Positions 50,801 to 62,600 of a stretch of DNA of 64,000 nt are shown in pieces (the first letter of the stretch is position 1; every line of letters starts with the position of its first letter). A program made the position numbers and the translations under genes. Source of the stretch: Xenopus tropicalis (taxonomy: Eukaryota; Chordata; Amphibia; Anura; Pipidae); contig NC_030678.2 in the NCBI RefSeq assembly GCF_000004195.4, positions 94,384,904-94,448,903 on the forward strand, in the 5' to 3' direction. A model generated the notes under the pieces. The model saw only the letters and a list, made by a program, of their open reading frames with translations, did not search any database and was not told the DNA's origin.

Positions 50801-53599
50801 GTCATGAAACACAAGTCAGAGCAGACATTTATGCATCAATGTGAAATGTCTAACTTTTTTTTTTTCTAATGCTGTATCACTGATTATTAGACTTTGCTGT
50901 GTTCTAGGCAGACATTGACTGTTCATCTGTACTAACTGCTAATTAAGCCACCAGTGCAGGAATGTTATTGGTATGTTGGTTTAAAGGCATAGGTGTGACC
51001 GGTGATCACTGTAAAACTGACAGCTATAAAATACTGATGCTGATAAGTAGCTGAGCTGCATTCCTTGTAGTCTCATAGAAGTCGAATTGTAGAATGCATC
51101 ACAACTGATTACTAATCAGTGAACCATAAGCAGTATTTTATAGCTGCCTTTCAGGTCAACTTGAAACATGTAAAATAAAACTCTACAGCATATTTGACAA
51201 ATATAGACCCAGATCCTCATACATAATATAACAAGTTAAGTATAATCTTTGATGCCAACATATTCACTGGCTTTGCTACCATCCAAGCTTACATGGTAGT
51301 CTGCTTGATTGTATGTTGATCTTCAAAAAAAGCCAAGTGCTTGGTTTCAATGGCAATGTAATGTTAGCAAGAGCAGTGGCGTAACTATAGAGCTCTATAG
51401 CCGCTCTCCTTACTGAAGTTATGCGTGCCCCTTGCTTAATATTTGTAGAGGGTACACATTACTTCAGTGCCCACATAAGAGTGGCAGAGAGGAAGCGGCA
51501 GTTAAGTACCTTTTTTCCCCCGGACCCTTCTGAAGATTTTCTTGCAAGGGGTTCCGGAGCATTCTAGGCACGCCCTAAGCAAGAGTCCATCTAGTCGCCT
51601 ACTCATTTTTATTACCTTACTATATTGTTCCTATGCTCTACTGTGTGTTACTTCCCTATCCCTGCCCTTTCACTGCTTAACTTGTCTCTTATCTTAGCTG
51701 CTTACTTTACACCCCCTTCTCTATTTTTTTTTTCCTTTCTGCTTCCCAGCTGATTTTTTTTGCTGCCCATCTCGGGAACATCTGTCATACTGCCTAGAAA
51801 ATGTGGTGTATGGATAGAAGCAGCTGTTACTCACTGTTTTCATATAATAGCAAGCAGGGTCTTCTGTTTCATTCTGAATCCCTTGTTTTATGGTTAGTCC
51901 CCTGATTGGTAGAATATTATGGTAAAGCACTGTGTAACTAGATGAAATCATATAAATAATGATGATTACATATAACCAGTTTGTGCATCCTGTGCATGAC
52001 TGTGTGCAGGGATTTATTGACTTGTCATGACTTGTTTTATTGTTGTAACTTTGAAAACTCTGATTCTCAGGACCTGTATAAAAGCACTCAGCCTTCAACT
52101 TCATGCTTTTATATATGGTCATAGAGAGTACATTATTCACTGTATATTCTGGACTCACTTTCAGATCCCATGAGGCCCTAGTGCCCACATAGGACAGGGC
52201 AGTGGCTGGTATTGGTTCTTTTTTGTTGAAGTGTCAATTTCTACTTTATTTTTGTGAAACACGCATTTTCTTGTATTTTTGACTATCGAACATTGCATTC
52301 CAGTTGTTCTGGTCACAACTTAAGTCAGTAGTTGGGGTGGTGTCAAAATATTTTTAACAGGTATGTATGTAGACACCTGAAACCTAAATGGGCGAGGCCT
52401 GGGTGTTGACTATGAAAAGCACGAGGCCTTTATGAAACAACCATGCTTTGTTCCAATCAGGATATCATTTTGCTGTATAGTATTAGACTGGGGTAGCTGG
52501 CTACACCTCCTAGGCCTACCATGAAAAAGTTATAAAAGTACTGTGCAAACAAATACATGAAAACCAAGCATATGTGTGATACATGGATTGATTGTTTGCT
52601 CCATCTGCATAGGAAACCTTGTGCTTATCAACAAATGCAGTCTCCTTTTTAGGATCAAGGGCAGAAGAGAAAAGAGATCCTAAATGCAGCCTGCCTTGGT
52701 ACAAATTTATATTATCCAAATGTACTAGTGAGTCCACAAATTGCCCAGGATTCAATGATCTCTACACTGGCTTTTGAAATGCCCTTCTAATTAGGCCATT
52801 AGGGCATTGTAGAACAAATGGAAACAGTGCTAGAGAAAAAGAAATGCCCAACCCTGTTCACATCAACTACAGACTGAGGCATATTTTCTAACCTAGGACA
52901 TACTAATGCATGAACCCACAGAATACAGAAATCTCCATGCATTTTCTAACTGAAGCAGGACATTTAGACCCAGTTGCTTGATGTTTATTATAAGCCAATG
53001 CATTTGGACGAATTTACCCAGTGTCAATAAATTCAATGTTTGTGCGACTGTCTCTGCGAACTGTGTGAAATCTAGCTAAAATAAATTAGCAGCAAAGAAC
53101 AGTAAAGCTTCCTCAAATAATATAATCTGTGAAAGTAAAAATGCTTGATACCCCCTCTTAATTCTGTTTGAACCAGAAAGTTCCCAAATGCATAAAAAAT
53201 GCCATGTGTCGCATGTGTTTTACTATGTAGGAAATATGGATTACTCCATGTCCTTACCCTGAAAGCTTGGTAGAACCAAATTGTTTACTAGCTTCTCTCT
53301 CCGTTAAATTAGTCCTTATCTAGCTTTCATGTCTGTCATCCTGTTTATTGCTTCACGCACCCTTTGACCACGAATGGCAGTAACTGCCAATCAGATAGTA
53401 GTTATTAAAACTGTACAGTGTGGTATATCCCAATAGTTCTGTATAAATACAGTTATACATACATACAAATCAGATATGGTACAAATTAACTCATACGGTT
53501 TATTTAGATTTGTAAAGCTATATATTTTTGGTTTTTAAAACTCATCTTGCTAAAAAAAAAAAGGGGGCTAAGCTGAAAAGTGAATAGAGAGACATTAGC

Positions 53600-53671
<72 letters not shown>

Positions 53672-56600
53672 GGCCATTAGGACCGAATGCAATATATTTA
53701 ATAAATAGTCTGCAGTTTCTTAGTACAGGTATGGGATCCCTTATCCAGAAACCCATTATCCAGAAAGCTCAGAATTGCAGGAAGTCAATCTCCAATAGAG
53801 TACATTTTAATCAATCAATTTTTTTCAGTTATATTCCTTGTACTTGATGCTCAATAAGAAATAATTAATCTGTTTTAAAGTAAAAACAATCCTACTGGCT
53901 TTGATGTAGAATATAAATGATTTTTTTAGTGGACTTAAAGTATGTTGATTAGAAATACAGAAAGATCTGGAAGACCCATGCCCTGAGCATTCTGGATAAT
54001 AGATCCCATACCTGTAGCACCATGTTTTAACAGCTTGATAAAATGACTGGGTTCTTCATTTATGAATGAATGAATATTTCTGTAAACCCCCAGCATTTCA
54101 GATAATCTATCTGTAAACGAATCTTGGGTATAAAAAAAAATAGTGGGTAATATTAAAATGTCTGTTGTACTTTTATTCCAGTATCATTAGTGATTATTCT
54201 TAAGGGTGGGAAATTAAGTGTACATGCTTCAGTGTTCTGATGCATGCTGAATGTGTGTGCTATTCAATGGGGTAATAAAACCCTATGAGATGTATAGCCT
54301 TGTCCCCCCTGGGACTGAGTCGTGTGGTTGAGCACAGGCTGCACCTTTACCTTTTCACAGAATGCTGTTGGGTAGTACTCTTAACTTCCAATGACATGTT
54401 ACTAATAATTTTTTCCCTTTATTTCTAATTTGGGTATCTAATGAGATTTGTTTTTGTTGCAGGAACTGCTACTGAGCCTGAGAAAGTTGTAAAGAAATAT
54501 CTTGAGAACGTAGAAAAGCCACCAGAAGAGGTACTTGCCAGAGCAATGCTGTACAAATAGACCTGTATATTTTCCTATAGCTTTCTATGTCATTTTTTAT
54601 TCCTGTAAATCAGTTGTATGATCTCACTTTGCCTTCTCGAAATATGTTTAGTTCCTGTTCGCTTTATAATTAGAAAACAGCCTAGACCAGTGCTGTCCAA
54701 CTGGCGGCCCGCGGGCCCCCCACCTGTCTGGCTGCTTTGATGGCTTACTCTTGTGTAAGCTTTAAATGGTTTCAGTACTGAGATTAACTGCCCCCCCCCC
54801 TGCATGGTTCACACCTCAGATTCAGGCTGTAATCAGGCTGTGTTGTTTAAATATGTAATCCCCTGTGTTGTTCACACCTTTTAATCTCTGCATTGTTCAC
54901 CCCCTGCAGTGTTCACACCTCAGGCTCAGGCTGTAATCACCCCCATTGTTCCCCTGTTCACACCTCAGAGCAGTAGAAACCCACAAATAACCCCTGCACA
55001 CTACAGAAAGAACATATACTGAGGTGGTACTGCAATTAAAAAGTTTTTTAATATATAGTTATTGTGCAGACTGTAGGAGCAGGCTACAGGCAGCATAGGG
55101 CAGGCAGAGTATGGCACACACAGGCAGAATAGGGCAGGCAGAGAATGGCACACACAGGCAGGGCAGGCAGAGTATGGCACACACAGGCAGAATAGGGCAG
55201 GCAGAGAATGGAACACACAGGCAGGGCAGGCAGAGTATGGCACACACAGGCAGGGTAGGGCAGGCAGAGTATGGCACACACAGGCAGGGCAGGCAGAGTA
55301 TGGCACACACAGGCAGGGTAGGGCAGGCAGAATATGGCAGGTTTTGCTGTACTACAACCATTAATATGGGTATGGTCATGTGATAACACGGGTGTGGTTT
55401 CAAGTGGGTGCTGTTTCAAAAAGGGGAGTGGTCAAAACTGGCTTCCATTATCGGCCCTCCACCACGTAGGTCGGAAAAATTCCGGCCCTCGGTACCACAG
55501 AAGTTGGACAGCACTGGCCTAGACTATGAAGATTTTCATTCATCTAGGCCATGGTATATCTAGTATAAATAAATCTAAAGCAACTGGACTTGTTAAGTAA
55601 TTATTAAGGTTAAACGTCTTCAATGATTACTTAACAAGTCCAGCTGCTTTAGATTTATTTATACTAGATATACTGAGCACTAGAGTAATAGGTGTCAGTA
55701 TATTGCACTAGTTGAAAGGGAAAATATGTTTTATGCCATTATACATATGTGTGTTACACCTGTGTAATTTGTCTGAATTTAAGCCTAAGCTTAAAGGAAC
55801 AGTAACATCAAAAAATTAAAGCCTTTTAAAGTAATTAAAATATAATGTGCTGTTGCTCTGCAAAAAACTGGTGTTTTTGCTACAGAAAAGCTACTAATGA
55901 GAGGATTTGGAATTTGTTAGGATAATAGGTCCCCCTTTAAAGGAACAGTAACACCAAAAAATGAAAGTGTATAAAAGTAATAACAATATAATGTACTGTT
56001 GCCCTGCACTGGTACAACTGGTGTGTTTGCCTCAGAAAGACTTCTATAGTTTATATAAATAAGCTGCTGTGTAGCCATGGGGGCAGCCATTCAAGCTGAA
56101 AAAAAGGAGAAAAGGCATACAGTTACATAGCAGATAACTAGTAGATAAGCCCCATATAATGGAGGTTTATCTGTTATCTGATAAGTAACCTGTGCCTTTT
56201 CTCCTTTGAATAGCTGCCCCCATGGCTACACAGCAGCTTACTTATATAAACTATAGAAGTCTTTCTGAGGCTAACACACCAGTTGTACCAGTGCAGGGCA
56301 ACAGTACATTATATTGTTATTACTTTTATACACTTTCATTTTTTGGTGTTACTGTTCCTTTAAGGGGGGAACCTGTTATCCTAACAAATTCCAAATCCTC
56401 TCATTTTAACTAAGCAAAATGAACTTTATTTACACTATATATTATATATTTAATTCCTGTTGACTTCAGTCTGGGGACTCACAATCATAGTAAGCAGGCA
56501 GACACCTGTTATTAAAGCAAAAATCCTTTAAAGCTGTAGATGGTTTGAGACGCAAGGTGAGGGGATGGGCAAGATCAGGTGTTAAGAAAAGTGAGACATT

Positions 56601-59600
56601 TGGCATATGGTAAGTAGCATATAGTGTGTAATCAGGGAGTGCTAGGCTAAAAGAGGGGTAACCTTTTAAGAAATGTGTTTTAAAGAGTTTGTAAGTCCTC
56701 CTCATGCCAGTTGGTATTTCCTACAGATACTCTGATTTTCTCCCACAGTCCAAAGACAGACATGCATCATGTATGTGCTATATAAATAAAATATAATAAA
56801 TAAGAACAATTATATAATTTTTTTTTTTATTTCTGCACTTATAGGTATATGCAGTGGTGTTTTATCTTGCAATTATCTGGGAATTGTCATTCTATTGTCA
56901 ATCTATGCAGTAACGTAATATTATAACTGAATATGAACTTTATATAAAATGTCTCCTTTAACCTGCCTGTATGTTAGTGGAGTATGGGTGGAAATCATTG
57001 CACTGGTGTAAACTTGTGTATATACAGAAAGAATATGCAAACCTCTTGCTAATAGTGCCCTGGTCAGAATCAAACCAACACCCCATGACTTCTCCACTGT
57101 GCTGCCTATGCACAATGAGGTTGTGCTACTACTAGAATTTTTTTATTTTTTTTTTAATCTTATTCTACATTTTCCTTTGCAGGACTGCATAATTTGTATG
57201 GAAACACTGAATGTTGCTTCTGGATACAGTGATGCTGTCGAGTGCAAGAACATCAAGCCAACTGCAGTAGGGAAACTTAAGAAGTGCGGCCATACATTTC
57301 ATCAGCTTTGTGTGCTAGCTATGTATAACAATGGAAACAAGGTACAAAATGAAATACTTAACACATTTGTGATATTCCTTCCCATTATCAATAGGATTTT
57401 GAATGTTATAAAATGTACACTGTTTTATCTAGGGGAGCTTAATTCATTCTGTTCATTAAAATAGATCTTCATTTAGAAGCAAAGCATGCAATTTGGCCAG
57501 GGAGAAAAAGTTGATTTAGGAAATGTTTTACATTAGCAGAAGATTAACACTTCAAAAACTCTCTTGTTAAGTATCACAGTTTCAATACTACAATATTTAA
57601 ATTCATATACTGCTGTATCTTGGTATTAAGCAAATTCATATCACAACAGAAAACTAACCCCTCAAAACTCGATAATATTGTCAGTTCTGCTGCTACAATA
57701 ATAAGAAATAAAGGTACCTGTACTAAAATATATTAGCAGTATTTAACTTCCAAATGCATATCACAATCTCACAGAGCAAAAAGATCTTGCTAGTGCAAAG
57801 TTAATAAAAGGCTGAGTGTTATAGGTCAACTTCTACCATATATATTCTATAATACTTCTGCTGCCGCTACTGATACCATAGTATCTGGATGTCCAACAGC
57901 AGGAAACCTATTAGTCATTAATGAGAGTATATAGTTTAACTTTTGCAGTACAGGTATCTGACCCCTTACCCGGAAAGGCCATATCCCATAGGCTCCATTT
58001 TAATCAAATAATTCACATTTTTGGAAATGGTTTCCTTTTTCTCTGTAATAATAAAACAATACCTTTCACTTGATCCCAACAAAGATATAAATAATCCCTT
58101 ATTGGAGCCAAAACAATCCTTTTGGGTTTAATTACTGTTTAAATAGGAGATCCATATTACGGAAAGACCCCTTATCCGGAAAAATCCCAGGTCCCGAGCA
58201 TTCTAGATAATGGGTCCCATACCTGTATAATGAATCAGAATTATGCTAGTTCAGTCTGTAATCCAGTTGCTTGCTTTTCTCTGCACTGCTAGTTCTAACT
58301 ATTGAAACATTTTAGCAGTTCCCAGACCTCCGAAGAAGCAGGCAAGAAAACATAGTCTGTGGTGGAGAAAGGCTGACTTCTTCCAAATAACTATAAAACT
58401 AATTTTAATGAGTTGCCTAGAATTACAATTTCAATAAGGTATACAATTTTTGAACTCCACCCAAACACGTTTTTTCAAAGTAAACCTAATTTCAAGCAAG
58501 TTTGCACTATACTTAAATTAAAAAATATGTGGCCTTTTCTTGGTTTTAAATGTAATATTATGGTTCGGAACAGTTGCCTAAGCCTGGCCCTCTGTTCTCT
58601 GATCTGACCACTTTGAGACTCTGTTATTGGTTATAACACTGAACAGTGGGAAAAATATTTACACCAGCACACCCTTACCTCCTGCAGAGAATTACTACTT
58701 GGTGCACAGCCTAGAGAGTCGGCACCCTCCACACAGTCCGGTCAAAATATTTCAGCCAGCACAACAAGAAAAGTGCAAGCAGGGCTTAGCCCCTGCGTGT
58801 TTATTCAAAATGCAACGTTTCGGGGGCGTACCCCTTCGTCAGGTGGTATGCCTGACGAAGGGGTACGCCCCCGAAACGTTGCATTTTGAATAAACACGCA
58901 GGGGCTAAGCCCTGCTTGCACTTTACTTGTTGTGCTGGCTGAAATATTTTGATATAACACTGAACAGAACACTAGTGATTACTTACAACCTATTTCCCAC
59001 CCCAATAAAACTAAAGTTTTTAGCACAGGTGTGGGACCCGTTATACAGAATGCATGGGACCTGGGGTTTTCTGGTTAAGGTGTCTATCTCCTACCTTAAG
59101 TCTACTAAAAAAGATGATTTAAACAGTAATTAAACCCAATAGGATTGTTTAGGCTTAATTATATCTTAATTCGGATCAGGTACAAGGTACAATTTTATTA
59201 TTACAGAGAAAAAGCAAATCATTTTTAAAAATGTGAATTATTTGGTCACAATCGAGTCTATGGGAGCCTTTCAGTAATTTGGAACTTTCTGGATAATGGG
59301 TTTCCGGATAAGTGGTCTAATACCTCTATACACATACTCATTAATATAAGCCCATATTGATCATAATTCAATTATTATAGAGTTTGTTTACTTTACAGTA
59401 AATTTTGAGGCTTGTTGTACTCCAGCTGATGTTACAGCAAATAATACAATTTACACACCTTTCTTTGAAATAATGTTTGGCAGTTTTCCCCCTTTATTGC
59501 TCAAAATATACATTCCTGCAAAACAAGTTTCTACTGTAATACTGCCTATTTGTATTCATAGTCCAGATGATCGTCAGCCTTCCCTCATTGTTATTGTGTT

Positions 59601-62600
59601 TCATATTAAGATCAGATTTACACAAGTAACCCAATATATCTACGACCAATCTAGACATTTAAGGGGAGAATGAATGGGTTCATGGAATTCACACTGGCCA
59701 GAACTTTCACATGGATCTAGGTGCATTGAGACTATTCTAACTACCTAGTAAACATTTAACCCGATAAAGACATAACTGAGACAATTGAAATACAGTATTT
59801 TATGTTAGTAGGGCTAACTAGAGTTGGACTGGAATATCAGGGGTCCACCAGAAAAGCTTACATGTCCACTCTCTATACTATTTTTCTTTTTTACTTCACT
59901 TACATTCTTTATTCTCTTAGCCTCTACTTTTACATACTATAATCTATTCTTCCCTCAATTTCTCCTCTTTGATCTCAAACAAAAATGGGGAATGACCACT
60001 GGTATACAAGGCCTTATGTTTGGGTGAGAAGGATGACCCGCGGAGGGGGATTTTCCTACACTGGGGCAAAATAAGAACGCAATTCTATATACAGTCGATA
60101 TAACAAAGTATAACCAGGTTTGAGTGCACTGAGAACCAGCCCCTTAGTTGGCACTTTTCTTGGGGGGCTTAGAGCACCAATGCCCTCAGGGGTGACATTT
60201 TTCAACCACACCTTCAATTATTCCACTAGTTTATTAGGGGTGGATGTTTTTACTGCAAATATTATTTCATGAAGAACTTTTTCTTATTATTAGGATGGCA
60301 GCTTGCAGTGTCCGGCATGTAAAACAATTTATGGAGAGAAGACTGGAACACAGCCGAAAGGAAATATGGAATACTCTTTAATCCCCCAGTCTTTGCCTGG
60401 TCACCAGGATTGTGGCACTATCCATATTGTGTACACCATACATCCAGGAACACAGGTGCTTACAATATTTCAGCAAATATTCTGACAGAGAAATAACGAA
60501 GCAATGACACACATTTCAGAAACTGTAACCTAGAACAGTATTATGTATTATATTATGCATTGGTTTTATAGCAGTATTAACTTTACTCAATTTGAAATCA
60601 TAAAATGACTTAATTATGCCCTTCTGAATAATTTGTAAATCTTTCAAAGCATCCAGTGCGGTTATATAACCACAGACCATTATACCAAATCACATAGGTA
60701 TATTGTAGCAGGCAACCCCAGGAATACCCCATCAATAAATTTAGGATTCAAAATGAAGGAGAGGCAGAAAGCAAGATAGTAACATCACATTTCTATATTG
60801 TACTTGATCTGCTATTTCAGCTGCACTCCACTGACCTCTGGTGGTGTGTAAGTCTGCTACAGGGCGAAAGCAGAAAAGAACAACAATAAATGTTATCATT
60901 AAAAATAATATAATTACGGGTATGGGAGAATGCTCGGAAACTGGGGTCATCCAGATAAGGGGTCTTTCTGTAATTTGGATCACCATACTTTGTCTGCTAA
61001 AAAAAATATAAACCTTAAGTAATCCCAGTAAGATTGTTTTGACACTAGTATAAATTAATCATATTTTAGTTGGGATCAAGTGTAACATACACCTTTTTTC
61101 TATTACAGAAAAAAAGGAAATATGTTTTAAAATGGAGTCTGTGGGAGATGACTTTCCCATATTTATGAGGTTTATGGAAAACAGTATTCCAGATAATGGA
61201 TCCCATACCTATACAATAAATATAATAGTAAAATTTTGTTTCTAAAAACTAATTGTAAGGATTAATTATAATATTTTTTTAAAAATGTAAAAAGGTTATG
61301 CCCCTTTCCTAGTGTCTAACTAGGCCAGACCAGGTCTCAAAGAATTTATTCTGATGAGTTCATATTCTAATTAGAAGGTGCAAATTTGCTTACAAGAAAA
61401 CCCCAGTTTTGTGACCTAATGCCATGGTGCCTGTTTATCACACTGACCTGACAGACCTTGGAAGAAAAAAAGGCTCACTTACAAATGCAAGTTCAGTGTG
61501 CTAGAATGGACACAAAATGATGTGTACATTAATGATATTTATAAAGGCACTTGTGTCCATACATGGTCTTGGCAGCCAGATGCAGCATCCATGGGCCTAT
61601 CTGACTTGTGGCAAGCAAATTGGACATTAATGCCATTATGAAAGCCGCATGCATTATTATGTTGTAAGTGACTCCATCCCTACTTTGAAAATGCATGCTT
61701 CTAACACAGTTCAGATGATATTTAGTGGGAATTATGCTAGAAATCTTGGTAAAATTCATTATGGCTAAAAAACAAGGCAATTTGCTATGAAATAGTTACC
61801 TGTGCAATATATAGGGCTAGTGTGATAACAAGCAACATAACTCTTCTACAGCACTAAGCACACATTGAACAAAAGCCTTCCTGGTTCCTGGCTGCATATG
61901 TACTACAACAGCAACTGTAACTTTTACTGTTATGATATACTTAAAAAATACTTATAATTAAAGATTTGGCAGTGAGCCAGATGCAGCCATCAAAAGAGCC
62001 ACATCTGGCTCCCGAGCCATAGGTTCCCTACCCCTGCTTTAGAGCATATGAGTTAATAATTCTTTCTTACTACAGGGGCCTGGGCACCCCAATCCTGGTA
62101 AGCCATACTCAGCCAGAGGCTTTCCACGCCACTGCTACCTTCCAGACAATGAGAAAGGCAGACTGGTAAGTATTCTTCACATCTTTGTTATCTTGCTTTA
62201 TTTATAAACCTCCAAATATATTTTTTTAAAAGGCTGGCTGGCCTCCAGCTGTTGCTAAGGTGCATTTCCCATTCAAGTTATTAAACCAGTTGCCCATTTG
62301 TAATGGGACTTTTATGGTAGCAGGTAACTTTAGGCCTACATATCACAATCTGCTTCCATAGTGCAGGAAAGGGGCGGCACATTAGAGGTTCTGTGTGCAT
62401 CAGTAAGACAACACAAGGTGGCACTCATGTGGCATGAAACATATGATGTACAACAATACTTGTTATACTGAACTGTGTACACAAGATATAGTTTACAGGC
62501 AAAACAAACCAATATTCACATATAATTGTTCGGTATTGTTACTGTTTTGTTTCTTACACTTTTTTGCCACCCTAGACCGCTTTAGTTTTGGCGTCCCCAA

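Larger units (their letters stand above)
46802..54462. other. dtx2 intron 4
   Basis: 7.7 kb. Listed elements aside, no exon or RNA gene recognised. A possible degraded hAT end, cagtggcgtaactatagag, lies near 51374. Confidence 0.5.
54531..57182. other. dtx2 intron 5
   Basis: Half of it is the repeats listed at 54680-56409. The rest shows no exon or RNA gene. Confidence 0.5.
57342..60293. other. dtx2 intron 6
   Basis: Contains two tacaggtatggga-type MITEs and the hammerhead-like palindrome listed separately; otherwise no gene seen. Confidence 0.5.
60456..62075. other. dtx2 intron 7
   Basis: Holds one MITE and a solo hAT end; no exon or RNA gene otherwise seen. Confidence 0.5.

Noticed and set aside
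51721..52188. 155-codon minus-strand frame in dtx2 intron 4
   Set aside because: Cys-rich in places but no recognisable domain; starts and ends in unremarkable intron sequence. A protein search would settle it.
55001..55419. Cys/Leu/Pro repeat frames on the minus strand
   Set aside because: Minisatellite within a hAT element.
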